Position numbers and translations under genes: made by a program
The notes under the pieces: model-generated
Told to the model about the DNA's origin: nothing
The model's input: only the letters and a program-made list of their open reading frames with translations
The model's database searches: none
From: JAJRTE01 sp964418585
GTDB lineage: Bacteria; Myxococcota_A; UBA796; JAJRTE01
DNA length: 64,000 nucleotides
Direction: 5' to 3'
NCBI GenBank assembly: GCA_964418585.1
Contig: CAYQMG010000032.1
Coordinates: 9,351-73,350 of the forward strand
Shown here: positions 26,814 to 35,733 of the stretch, piece after piece
Position numbering within the stretch: the stretch's first letter is position 1
Layout of the letters: every line of letters begins with the position of its first letter

Positions 26814-29800
26814 ATGAATCAAGAACTACCCAAGCGATTCCAGTTCCAGGAGATTCAAGGACGTGTCTACCAGAAGTGGCTCGAGTCCGGGGCCATGCGG
26901 GCCCTTCCGGACGACCGGGAGGAGCGGTACGTGATCATGATGCCGCTGCCCAACGTCACGGGGGCGCTCCACATGGGGCATGCCATGGACAACGTGATGC
27001 AGGATCTTCTGATCCGTTGGCACCGGATGATGGGCGACAACACGCTCTGGATGCCCGGGACAGACCATGCGGGCATTGCCACCCAGGCGGTGGTGGAGAA
27101 GCGGCTGTTTGAACTCGAGGGCAAGACCCGGCACGACATCGGCCGGGAGGCGCTGGTGGAGCGTATCTGGCGCTGGAAGGATGAGTACCAGGCTCGGATC
27201 ATCGAGCAGCAGCAGGCGATGGGATGTTCGTGTGACTGGTCGGTGTACCGGTTCACGATGGACGAGGTATGCAAGCGTGCGGTTCGGGAGGCGTTTTTCC
27301 GGTTGTTCCAGGATGGACTGATCTATCGGGGCAATCGTCTGGTGAACTGGGATTGTCATCTCCAGACGGCGGTGTCGGACGATGAGATTGTGCGGAAGAC
27401 GGTTCAGAGTCATTTTTGGCACATTCGTTACCCGTTCGTGGATGCCGAGGACGGGGAGCCGGCGTGGGTGACGGTGGCCACGACCCGACCGGAAACCATG
27501 CTTGGGGACACGGCCGTGGCGGTGCACCCGGATCCGGGAGCGGCGTTGGATGAAGCCATCGAGAGTCTGGAGGCGCGTCTCGCCTCGGCGGCGGAGAAGG
27601 AGCGGCCCGATCTGGAGGGGGAGTTGGCGCGCCTGCGGGAGCGGAAGGCGACGGATCTTCCCCGGCTGGTGCAACTTGCGGAGATGGCCCGGAAAGGCCG
27701 GACCCTCGAACTCCCATTGCTCGGTCGTCGGATTCCGCTGATTCTGGACGAGTGGGCCCGCCCGGACATGGGTTCTGGGTGTGTCAAGATCACCCCGGCC
27801 CACGATCCGAATGACTACGAGGTGTGGCAGCGACACAAGGAGGAGATCGACATCATCAACGTGCTGAACCCGGACGGGACGTACAACGAGCAGGCGGGTC
27901 CTTACGCCGGGGACGATCGAATGGTGGTGCGGGAGCGGGTGGTGGCCGATCTCGAGGCCCGGGGGCTGCTGGAGAAGGTGGAGGATCACGAACTGGAACT
28001 GGGCCATTCGGACCGGTCCAAGACGCCGATCGAGCCTTACCTTTCCAGGCAGTGGTTCATCTCCATGGGCGACCGTCCCGGCGGAATCGTGTTTGGCAGA
28101 GGCACGCCGAATGAATTCAAGGCGCCCGGACTGGCTCAGGCCGCCATCGATGTGGCGGGTGGACACTGGCGCACCCCGTCGGGCCGAGCCCTGCGGTTTC
28201 ATCCGGATCCGGAGCGCTACGCGGGCACCTACACCGCCTGGCTGGCCGAGAAGCGCGACTGGTGTATCAGCCGCCAGCTCTGGTGGGGCCACCGGATCCC
28301 TATCTGGCATGGAACCGTGTCTCGTGAAGCCCTGGATCAGGTCATCCAGCTCTCCTTCGACCTGGAAGAGGAGCCGCTCTGGACCTGGGTGGCCCACGAG
28401 GACGGCACCTTGCTCTGCCCTCGAGACGTGGAGGGGGACGGTCCGTTCGACGTGCTGGTCTGTATCCGCCACGAGGAGGACGAGCCGCGTTTTGCTCCTG
28501 CGCTGGAGAAACTCGGGCTGGCACAGGACCCGGACGTGTTGGACACCTGGTTCAGCAGCGCTCTGTGGCCGTTCAGCACCCTCGGCTGGCCGGACCCGGA
28601 CACGGCCGCGGTGGAGCCGGGGCAAACACCGCTCGGCGCTTCCAACGGGCGGCCCAGTTTCCTCGAGTACTACTACCCCGGCTCGTGCCTGGTCACGGCT
28701 CGAGACATCATCACCCTTTGGGTGGCCCGGATGCAGTTGATGGGCCTGTACCTTCTCGGTGATGTGCCCTTTACCGATTGTTTCATCCACGCCAACATTC
28801 AGGACGGCAAGGGCGAACGGATGAGCAAAAGCAAGGGGAACGGGATCGATCCGGTGGACATCATCGAGGAGTACGGGGTGGACGCGATGCGGTACGTGCT
28901 CTGCGACATGCAGACCGGGACTCAGGACATCAAGTTGCCGGTGCAGGCGATTTCCCCGTACACGGGGGAGCGGATCGAATTGGCCACCGCCCGTCACGGG
29001 CGGACCATTTTCACCTACATCGATCCGGCCAATGGCAAGGAGTTCGATGTCCTCGGCACCCTGGACGACCTGCCGAGGGCTCGAGTCACCAGCGACCGGT
29101 TCGAGGTGGGGCAGTTGTTCTGCACCAAACTCTGGAATGCAGCCCGGTTCGCCCTGCTCAACCTTGGGCAGCACCCCTTCCGGCCGCTCGACGAGGCGGA
29201 CCTTCACCTCGAGGACCGCTGGATCCTCTCCCGGCTCGCGCACACGGTGGACGAGGTCACTCGAGCCCTGGAGGACTACAATCCCTCGGGCGGGTTGGCG
29301 GCAGCACGGGAGTTTTTCTGGGGAAGCCTTTGTGACTGGTACCTCGAACTCATCAAGCCAAGGCTTCGCGATGACCACGGCGCCTTTGCCGCACGGTCCG
29401 TCCTGGCTGTGTGCATGGACCAGGTGCTCAGGCTCTTCCATCCGTTCGTGCCCTTCATCACCGAGGAATTGTGGGGCAAGCTCGGCCGTCAGGCTCCGGA
29501 ACGGGGCATCGAAGCGCCGCTGACCACGCCGGAGCTGCTCATGACCGCCCCGTGGCCCGCCCCTTCGTCGGCCTGGATCGACCCGGAGCTGGAGGCGGAT
29601 GTGGCCATGGTCCAGGAAGTGGTCCGGGCCATCCGGGACCTGAGGTCTCAGTATCAGGTTCCACCTTCGCGGAAGGTCTCGGCCACGATCCAGGCCGGGG
29701 GAACGGCGTTGGATCGTCTGACCCGTCTGGCACACCTGGTACAACACATGGCCGGGGTGGAGGAACTCGTGTGTGGGTCGGACGTGACGCGGCCGGCGCT

Positions 29801-30053
29801 GAGCGCGGTGAGCGTGATGGGCGACCTGGAGATCTATCTTGCCGGCGTGATCGATCCGGAGAAGGAGAGGGCGCGGCTGACCAGGCAGCGGTCCCGAATC
29901 GAGAAGGATCTGGAGCGGACCGCCCGGAAGCTGGGCAATCCCAGGTTTGTCGAGAAGGCCCCGCGCGAGATCGTGGAAAAGGAACGAAATCGCGAGGCGG
30001 AACTCCGCACGCAGCTCGAGTTGATCCAGGCCGAACTCGAGGCGTTGGGGTAG
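26814..30053 (+). CDS. valS: Valyl-tRNA synthetase
   Basis: A 1079-aa class Ia synthetase that charges tRNA-Val. HIGH is HMGH in NVTGALHMGHAM (about residues 43-54), KMSKS is RMSKS in GERMSKSKGN (about residue 668), and the editing domain begins TTRPETMLGDTAVAVHP. Longer than the usual 880-950 aa: one insertion (about residues 239-296) sits in the editing domain and is coiled-coil-like; a second (about 715-758) follows the KMSKS region. The C-terminal coiled-coil arm (RQRSRIEKDLERTARKL) is present. A TATAGT at 26746-26751 may be the -10 box; the Shine-Dalgarno is weak. Divergent from the YcaO gene. Confidence 0.95.
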   Translation: MNQELPKRFQFQEIQGRVYQKWLESGAMRALPDDREERYVIMMPLPNVTGALHMGHAMDNVMQDLLIRWHRMMGDNTLWMPGTDHAGIATQAVVEKRLFELEGKTRHDIGREALVERIWRWKDEYQARIIEQQQAMGCSCDWSVYRFTMDEVCKRAVREAFFRLFQDGLIYRGNRLVNWDCHLQTAVSDDEIVRKTVQSHFWHIRYPFVDAEDGEPAWVTVATTRPETMLGDTAVAVHPDPGAALDEAIESLEARLASAAEKERPDLEGELARLRERKATDLPRLVQLAEMARKGRTLELPLLGRRIPLILDEWARPDMGSGCVKITPAHDPNDYEVWQRHKEEIDIINVLNPDGTYNEQAGPYAGDDRMVVRERVVADLEARGLLEKVEDHELELGHSDRSKTPIEPYLSRQWFISMGDRPGGIVFGRGTPNEFKAPGLAQAAIDVAGGHWRTPSGRALRFHPDPERYAGTYTAWLAEKRDWCISRQLWWGHRIPIWHGTVSREALDQVIQLSFDLEEEPLWTWVAHEDGTLLCPRDVEGDGPFDVLVCIRHEEDEPRFAPALEKLGLAQDPDVLDTWFSSALWPFSTLGWPDPDTAAVEPGQTPLGASNGRPSFLEYYYPGSCLVTARDIITLWVARMQLMGLYLLGDVPFTDCFIHANIQDGKGERMSKSKGNGIDPVDIIEEYGVDAMRYVLCDMQTGTQDIKLPVQAISPYTGERIELATARHGRTIFTYIDPANGKEFDVLGTLDDLPRARVTSDRFEVGQLFCTKLWNAARFALLNLGQHPFRPLDEADLHLEDRWILSRLAHTVDEVTRALEDYNPSGGLAAAREFFWGSLCDWYLELIKPRLRDDHGAFAARSVLAVCMDQVLRLFHPFVPFITEELWGKLGRQAPERGIEAPLTTPELLMTAPWPAPSSAWIDPELEADVAMVQEVVRAIRDLRSQYQVPPSRKVSATIQAGGTALDRLTRLAHLVQHMAGVEELVCGSDVTRPALSAVSVMGDLEIYLAGVIDPEKERARLTRQRSRIEKDLERTARKLGNPRFVEKAPREIVEKERNREAELRTQLELIQAELEALG

Positions 30054-30085
30054 GTCTGGCCGATCCTTTTGACCGAGCTTTGAGG

Positions 30086-30108
30086 CCGGACCGTGCCCAC
30101 GGGTCCGG
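30086..30108. terminator. G+C-rich hairpin between convergent genes
   Basis: CCGGACC (30086-30092) and GGTCCGG (30102-30108) form a perfect 7-bp stem behind valS. No T-run follows, so terminator function is uncertain. Confidence 0.3.
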
Positions 30109-30165
30109 ACCAATCCGATCAGAATCTGCACGCTCACAGGCGCAGGGCCTGACTTCGGGCCGGGG

Positions 30166-31200
30166 TCAGGTGTCCGGGTGCCGTTCCAGGTACTGGCGGA
30201 TGGCCTCGGCCACGGGGTAGCGTCCGTCCACGCCTCGAGCCCCCAGGATGGCAATGGAGACGGTGCGCCCATCCTCGAGCACGGCCCGGGTCACGAGGCA
30301 CGATTCGGACATGACGATGTATCCGGTCTTGCTGGCCTGGATATCCCACTGGCTGCGCAGAAACAGGCGATTGGTGGTTCTGGCCGCGATGGTGGCCGGC
30401 CGGTCCAGGCGCTGGTACCGGTGCTCGGGCGTGGTCAATACTCGAGCCAGCAAGGGGTCGCGGAGGGCGGCCTCGAGCAGGACCACGGCGTCTCGAGCAG
30501 AGCAGACATTGCGCGGGTCCAACCCGGTCGGCTCTTCGAAGTGGGCGTGGAGCAGCCCGATGGCCCTGGCGCGTCGGTTCATGGCGTCGCGAAACACGCC
30601 GAGGGGGAGTCTGGACTGGCGCACGAGGGCGATCATGGCGCGATTGTCGGAGGAGAGCAGTGCCTGGTAGAGCAGGTCTCCGGCGCGGTATTTCCCGCCC
30701 ACGCGCAGCTTGGATCGGGTCGGCAGCAGGTAGTACTTGTCCTCCCACAGGATGGTGAGCACCTCGTCCGGGTCGGGTCGGGTGTCGGCGAGCACGAGTG
30801 CGGCTGCCAGTTTGGTGATGCTTGCGATGGGATAGGGGCGGCCTGCGTGGCGTGCCATGAGTACGCGGCCTGCGTCGTGGTCGTAGACGAGGTAGGCTCT
30901 GGCGCGCAGTCTGGGGGCACCGCTGGGCCGGACATCATCGGTGGTGAGCCCTGGGAGGAAGGGTCGGTCTCCCTGGGCGCATCGTGCGTCGCCCTCGAGC
31001 ACGCGGCGGAGGGCGTCCTGGGCGAGTGGGTCGTCGAGGAGTGGAGGGATGGCCGCCTCGTCCGGAGCGGGGGGTGGTGGCCAGGGGGGTGAGGTTGTGT
31101 GGCAGGCGGTCGAGAGGAGCAACAGGGAGGCGGCTACGAGGGCGCCGGTGCGGGGGAGGATGGTGTGTTTTGAGGGAGGCATATTGTTCAACCGATACAT
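30166..31200 (-). CDS. D-Ala-D-Ala carboxypeptidase/endopeptidase-like lipoprotein (S11)
   Basis: About 344 aa. A signal segment (ILPRTGALVAASLLLLSTAC) is followed by a Cys that may be lipidated, then a Pro-rich linker. The penicillin-binding motifs are in order and spacing of low-molecular-weight PBPs: SITK (SxxK), SDN (SxN) and KTGY (KTG). It trims peptidoglycan stem peptides or cross-links in the periplasm. The start is uncertain: ATG 31200 (AGGA nearby) or ATG 31182 (MPPSKHTI). Convergent with valS, and behind the methyltransferase gene by 79 bp on the same strand. Confidence 0.85.
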   Translation of the reverse strand: MYRLNNMPPSKHTILPRTGALVAASLLLLSTACHTTSPPWPPPPAPDEAAIPPLLDDPLAQDALRRVLEGDARCAQGDRPFLPGLTTDDVRPSGAPRLRARAYLVYDHDAGRVLMARHAGRPYPIASITKLAAALVLADTRPDPDEVLTILWEDKYYLLPTRSKLRVGGKYRAGDLLYQALLSSDNRAMIALVRQSRLPLGVFRDAMNRRARAIGLLHAHFEEPTGLDPRNVCSARDAVVLLEAALRDPLLARVLTTPEHRYQRLDRPATIAARTTNRLFLRSQWDIQASKTGYIVMSESCLVTRAVLEDGRTVSIAILGARGVDGRYPVAEAIRQYLERHPDT

Positions 31201-31279
31201 GATCCTGTGCAATCGATGGGGACGGGACGGTTCATCCGGATGAATCAGGGCATGGTAGCACAGGTATGCGCCGATGTGA

Positions 31280-32908
31280 TCAGCGGATCTTTCCCCGGGT
31301 TTCGGGTTGGGGCAGGAGGAGGGCTTCGTTTCGGAGGCGCATGAGTGCGGAAGCGCAGAGCGTCCGGGGGTCGGAGGGATGGTCCGGGTGTTCATCGTTG
31401 TGCAGGGAGGGGGTGGCCTGCTTGTGGAGGGCTGCGCACAGGGTATCCAAGTTGCGGGTTCCATCGGCCAGGCTCAAGAGGATCCGGTCGAACGGTTGGA
31501 GCAGGATTTCGTCGTGGTGGAGATTGGTGACGAAGCGGCGGCCGGCCGAGACCTGGTATCGAGCGAGGGGGCTGGAGCGGGGATGAGAGCCTATCCGGGC
31601 GGTGGCGGAGAAGGGGTGGGAAAGCAGGTCGAGCACGCCGGTTTCCATGCCGGTCTGGAGGGTGAGGGCGAGCACGTCGGCGATTTCTTGCTTGGAGAAC
31701 GACTGGCCGGGGAACTCGGCGAGCCGCCGGGCCGTGCGGGCCGACAGGTCCGGGAAGGTGAGCGCTTCGGGCCAGGCCGCGGCCAGTTCGAGCAAGGCGA
31801 GCTTGCTCACGGGGTGGCGGACGCCGAGGCGCTTGCCGCCGCCGGAGAAGTGGGCCGTTTCCGAGGGTTCCAGGCGGAGTTCCCGGGTTTCGAGGGCCGG
31901 GCGTCCAGCAGCATGGAGGTCTTGGACGGCGGTGGGGTCGGGGCGTGAAGCCACGTGCACGTCGTCATGGACCAGGATGGAGCGACGGAAGGTGCGGGCG
32001 TAGAGGAAATCGAGCAATTGCTCCATGTCGTATCGGTCATCGGCTTGTTCGCAGATCCAGGTGGCGAGGGTGTCGTCCAGGTTGTCGAGCAGTGGGACGA
32101 AGGATTCCGTATCTGTCACGTACGCCAGGCCGGCGCGCCCGGCCTGTTCGAGGAAGGTTTTGAAGTAGACGGGTTCGTTGTCTGTTTCCAGGAGTTCGTG
32201 GAACAGGTAGGAATCGGGGAGGTCGCGGAACAGGGCCACCTCGCGCGCCACCGCTTCGGCGAACAGGGCGTTGGGGAGAGGCGCCTCGGCCAGTCGTTCG
32301 AGGGCGTTGCGGGCGAATCGTGCGGCCTGGGGAGGGGGTGTTCCGGGGCGGACGAGGGTTCTGAGCAGGTCGCGGACCGCGCCGCGGAACCGCCAGCCTG
32401 GGAGGGTGTTGTAGCAAACGTAGCCGACGCCGGCCGGTGCGAGGCTCGAGGCGATCACCTCGAGGAGCCGTTCCCGGACGGGACCCGGGACCCAGGAGTA
32501 GACGCCGTGTGCCACGATGTAGTCGAACTTGCCGAGGTCCGGGGTGATTTCGAGGATACCGATGGGTTCCAAGGTCACGTTGGCCAGTCCGAGCGCGTCG
32601 ATGATCTTTCGGCCCAGTGCGATCTGGCGGTCTGAGACATCGATGCCGACGAACGTGGCGTTGGGGAGGGAGGAAGCCATTCCGATCAGGTTGTCTCCGG
32701 AACCGCAGCCCAGGTCGAGCACGCGGGCGGTCTCGATGGGGGGCGGCCGGACGCCGTACAGGCGTACTGCAGCGCCGAGGCGGGCGGGGTGGGTTTCGCG
32801 GTGTGCCCGTCCTTCGAACGGGAGGCTGTTGTAGCTGAGGAGCGCGTCGTGCTCCACCGGGGACGCCTGGTGATGGGACTCGAGAGTTGATGATCGCTTC
32901 CGTTCCAT
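31280..32908 (-). CDS. SAM methyltransferase with C-terminal regulatory domain (PKMT-like)
   Basis: About 542 aa. Residues about 60-175 are a class I methyltransferase (VLDLGCGSGDNLIGMA, FVGIDVSDRQI, DYIVAHGVYSWV). A helical regulatory domain (about 215-300, LPDSYLFHELLETDNEPVYFKTFLEQAGRAGLAYV) and a winged-helix-like C-terminal part follow. This architecture is that of the methyltransferase regulatory domain family, which includes the rickettsial outer membrane protein lysine methyltransferases. ATG 32908 is preferred; an in-frame GTG at 32938 would add 10 residues. The substrate here is unknown; surface protein lysines are an inference. Confidence 0.82.
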   Translation of the reverse strand: MERKRSSTLESHHQASPVEHDALLSYNSLPFEGRAHRETHPARLGAAVRLYGVRPPPIETARVLDLGCGSGDNLIGMASSLPNATFVGIDVSDRQIALGRKIIDALGLANVTLEPIGILEITPDLGKFDYIVAHGVYSWVPGPVRERLLEVIASSLAPAGVGYVCYNTLPGWRFRGAVRDLLRTLVRPGTPPPQAARFARNALERLAEAPLPNALFAEAVAREVALFRDLPDSYLFHELLETDNEPVYFKTFLEQAGRAGLAYVTDTESFVPLLDNLDDTLATWICEQADDRYDMEQLLDFLYARTFRRSILVHDDVHVASRPDPTAVQDLHAAGRPALETRELRLEPSETAHFSGGGKRLGVRHPVSKLALLELAAAWPEALTFPDLSARTARRLAEFPGQSFSKQEIADVLALTLQTGMETGVLDLLSHPFSATARIGSHPRSSPLARYQVSAGRRFVTNLHHDEILLQPFDRILLSLADGTRNLDTLCAALHKQATPSLHNDEHPDHPSDPRTLCASALMRLRNEALLLPQPETRGKIR

Positions 32909-33071
32909 GTCCAGCACTCTCTGTTTCCGCTTGTGCACGCTGAATCCTGCCAGGGGGGAGGGGCATGCCGGGTGCAGGCCCTCCTGCAGCCGCCTTCATG
33001 AGCTTGCACTGGTATGGTACGCAACTCGCGGCAGCATGCAACGGGGTTTTCTCGCCTGGTTGGGAAGCAGG

Positions 33072-33584
33072 CTATTTGGCGGGGGGGATGACGCCGGCGT
33101 AGAGGCTCGATTCCTCGCGTACTCGCCAGCCGCCGTCCTCGAGTTTCTGGAGCACGATGGGCCTGGCCGACTGGGCGCCGGAGCAATGGAGGAAGAGGCG
33201 AATCCTGCCATGTTGCTCGGGTGTGGTCTCGAGGTGTACGGCGTAGGGTGGGTTGGGGAGCGCATACCCGTCTTCCGGGCGTGTGCCCGCGAGGTAGCTT
33301 CGGGCCAGGTGCGGATTGTCCTCGAGGCGTCCGAGGTGGTAGACGATGCTCCGGCACAGGACCTTTTCTCCTCCCCTTCCGCGGACGAGGTGGTCGGGGG
33401 TCATCAGGAGTCCCACCATTTCGGAGCCCAGGTCTGGGTCCCGGGTGAACACGAGCATCGCCATTACGTACAGACCCGCCACCGCCTCCGGGTCGGTCTT
33501 GACCGCCTCGTACATCTGCTTCAGTTCGGCCACGGAAGAGGGCGGCGACACCGTGACCTTTCCCTGCTTCGTTCTGCTCGCCAT
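33072..33584 (-). CDS. Conserved-looking hypothetical protein
   Basis: A 170-aa soluble protein. It begins with a basic stretch (MASRTKQGKVTV), then a helical region (ELKQMYEAVKTDPEAVAGLYVMAMLVFTRDP) and a C-terminal beta-rich part (YAVHLETTPEQHGRIRLFLHCSG, GGWRVREESSLYAGV). There is no signal peptide or catalytic motif. It resembles small proteins of unknown function found in varied bacteria, but I cannot name the family. It lies 37 bp behind the aldolase-like gene and is probably co-transcribed with it. Confidence 0.72.
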   Translation of the reverse strand: MASRTKQGKVTVSPPSSVAELKQMYEAVKTDPEAVAGLYVMAMLVFTRDPDLGSEMVGLLMTPDHLVRGRGGEKVLCRSIVYHLGRLEDNPHLARSYLAGTRPEDGYALPNPPYAVHLETTPEQHGRIRLFLHCSGAQSARPIVLQKLEDGGWRVREESSLYAGVIPPAK

Positions 33585-33621
33585 GAACGCCTCCTCCGAC
33601 CGGCCCCGGGAACGCCCGCGG

Positions 33622-34620
33622 TCAGTCGGAACGCTTTGTGAATTCCTCGGACAGGTTCTCGTAGAAGTTTCGACACTTGTATCTGTCCGGCGTTCCCATC
33701 AACTGGATACCGCTGCGCGGGTGCACGTTGTAGTATCCGGTGATGGCATAGGGAAGATGGTAGCCCCAGCGGAGTTCGTCGCGGAGTGTTGCGAAGTCAT
33801 CGACGAGGTCCAGGATGGGGCGGACGTTGTACTTGGGGTTGTCGAGGTAGAAGAGGAGGAGTTCCAGCGGGCAGTTTCCAGCCCCTCGCCCGATACCGTG
33901 AATCGTGCCGTCCACGAAATCGGCGCCCTCGTCGATGGCCACGATGGAGTTTGCGAACGCCTGCTGCTGGTTGTTGTGGAAGTGGACCCCGACCGAGATG
34001 TCGTCTCCGACCGCGTTCTTGTACTTGCGCACGAGGTAGCGCACGTGGTAGGGGAACAGCGCGCCGAAGCTGTCGACGAGGGCCAACCGGTGAGGCTTGA
34101 GGCGGGCCACACGCTCCAGGGTTTGGTCCAGCACATCGATGGTCACCGTGGAGATCGCCATCACGTTCAGGAACACCTCGTACCCGCAGTCGAGGGCGTG
34201 CTTGACGATGGTTTCCGCCTCGTCCATCTGGTGGGCGTAGGTGGCGACCCGCACCACGTCGATCACGGAATCCGACTTCTTGGGGATCTCCGCAGTGGTG
34301 ACGCGCCCGATGTCCACCATGGTGCTCAGCTTGATTCGTCCGGGGCGGACCACCTTTTCCAGTTCCTCCTCGTCGCAAAAGCGCCACGGACCCACCTTGT
34401 CCCGGTCGAATGCCCCCGGCTTGGTCCGGTAGCCTACCTCCATGTAGTCCACACCCGACTCGGCCAGTGCCTCGAACGTCTTGTTGACCAGCTTGTGGTC
34501 AAAATACCAGTTGTTGCAAATCCCTCCGTCGCGGATGGTGCAGTCCAGCACCTGGACCTTGCGGCGTCGGTCGGTGATCAGTCCGTCCGGACAACTCGAC
34601 ACGCGATAATCCACTCCCAT
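33622..34620 (-). CDS. DRE-TIM metallolyase (HMG-CoA lyase/hydroxy-oxovalerate aldolase-like)
   Basis: A 332-aa protein. VLDCTIRDGGICNNWYF holds the catalytic RDG, VHFHNNQQQAF supplies the metal-binding HxH, and HGIGRGAGNCPLELLL is the C-terminal conserved loop. Members cleave or form C-C bonds next to a carboxylate using a divalent metal (HMG-CoA lyase, 4-hydroxy-2-oxovalerate aldolase, isopropylmalate synthase). Lack of a LeuA regulatory domain and of neighbouring meta-cleavage genes leaves the substrate open. The start MGVDYRVSS has GGGAGG 7 nt upstream. Probably an operon with the 170-aa protein downstream. Confidence 0.83.
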   Translation of the reverse strand: MGVDYRVSSCPDGLITDRRRKVQVLDCTIRDGGICNNWYFDHKLVNKTFEALAESGVDYMEVGYRTKPGAFDRDKVGPWRFCDEEELEKVVRPGRIKLSTMVDIGRVTTAEIPKKSDSVIDVVRVATYAHQMDEAETIVKHALDCGYEVFLNVMAISTVTIDVLDQTLERVARLKPHRLALVDSFGALFPYHVRYLVRKYKNAVGDDISVGVHFHNNQQQAFANSIVAIDEGADFVDGTIHGIGRGAGNCPLELLLFYLDNPKYNVRPILDLVDDFATLRDELRWGYHLPYAITGYYNVHPRSGIQLMGTPDRYKCRNFYENLSEEFTKRSD

Positions 34621-34845
34621 CGGTAACCTCCCGTGTTCAGGTTGCAAGCACCCGGTCGCGTCCAGGCGGAATGTGGGCACGACGGCTCGAGTTCCCTGTG
34701 GTTCGTTCAGGGACGCCCTATCTTGCCCGATCGCCCCCGGTGGCATCCAGTGGAATCCCTGGACCGACCCACCCTGGTATCCGCCCGGGCTCCAGGCCGG
34801 GAAAGGGGGGCACGCGTCCGTCCTACGCGGGTGGTGACTGCCGGT

Positions 34846-35415
34846 TCACCCGCCGAGCATGGCCTTTTTCAGGCTGACCTGGGCAGGCCTGTCCCCCAAC
34901 CAGGCGCCGAAGCAGGCTCGCTTGAACGTGATGCCGGGCTCGGTGGCTCGAAGTTTCCCGTTCTTGTAGACCTGCACCCCCACGCCAGGCTGGTACACCA
35001 CGTCGTACACGTCTCCAGGACGAATGCCCCGCTTGAACACCTCGATGAACCGGTCGAGTTGCGGTTCGATCGGCGACAGATCGCCCCCCATGGCGTTCCG
35101 GAAGCTCTCGCGCAGAGCCTCCTCCATCCGTTCGGGCGTGATGAGTGAGGAGACGATTTGCATGCGCACCGCCATGGGTTCGTCGGCGGACACTATCCAA
35201 CGCGCGTCTCGACTGGGGTGCGTCAGGTAGAGCCCTGCCACGTAGGCGTCGACGAAGTACTTGGTGCGGACGCCGGCGCCGTTGAGCAGCAACCGCGTGC
35301 CGGCGAACTCGAGTTCGTCCGGGAGTCGCACCCCTTGCACGTCGCGCGCCCGGCCGAACAAGGGGGTCATCAAGATCATCGCGGCAAGCATGAGCCAACT
35401 CCTTCTTGTGGTCAT
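34846..35415 (-). CDS. Exported chalcone-isomerase-fold protein
   Basis: A 189-aa protein with a signal peptide (MTTRRSWLMLAAMILMTPLFGRA). The mature part shows the bacterial chalcone-isomerase-like pattern: GVRLPDELEFAGTRLLLNGAGVRTKYFVDAYVAGLYL at the start and ITFKRACFGAWLGDRPAQVSLKKAMLG at the end. Such proteins are usually non-catalytic fatty-acid- or lipid-binding periplasmic proteins. The ATG follows GGAGG by about 10 nt. It lies 225 bp before the aldolase-like gene and is probably transcribed alone. Confidence 0.85.
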   Translation of the reverse strand: MTTRRSWLMLAAMILMTPLFGRARDVQGVRLPDELEFAGTRLLLNGAGVRTKYFVDAYVAGLYLTHPSRDARWIVSADEPMAVRMQIVSSLITPERMEEALRESFRNAMGGDLSPIEPQLDRFIEVFKRGIRPGDVYDVVYQPGVGVQVYKNGKLRATEPGITFKRACFGAWLGDRPAQVSLKKAMLGG

Positions 35416-35597
35416 CGTGGTCGAACCTCCGGATACCAGGAGTCCACACCCTCTGGTCGAGCGGTCGGTCCGGACGCTGACTGGCCGGACTGCGGGCATC
35501 TTAGCACGGAACCGGCCGGACCACCGCCTCGAGCCGCAGCGCCGGGGTCTGTGGTGGGTTCTCCCGCCCTGGTGCGGGGCCAGCATGCAGGCCTCGG

Positions 35598-35626
35598 TTG
35601 AATTCCCGTCCAGAAGATTGTACATT
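35598..35626 (+). promoter_or_regulatory. Candidate promoter of rlmB
   Basis: TTGAAT (35598-35603), a 17-bp spacer and TACATT (35621-35626) lie about 110 bp before the rlmB start, in the 318-bp gap between the divergent chalcone-isomerase-like and rlmB genes. Nothing else is recognised in that gap. Confidence 0.35.
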
Positions 35627-35733
35627 CCCGCCTGGGTTGCGCGGCGGGCCTGGGCGATCGGCTGGTTGGTTCAGAGCCTGTTCTTGCCGCCGGAACCGGG
35701 ACATGTCCCCCAGCACACGACGAGGAGGGTCGG

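Noticed and set aside
26826..30272. A 1148-codon minus-strand open stretch opposite valS
   Set aside because: An antisense shadow; valS carries HMGH and RMSKS motifs and full-length domain order.
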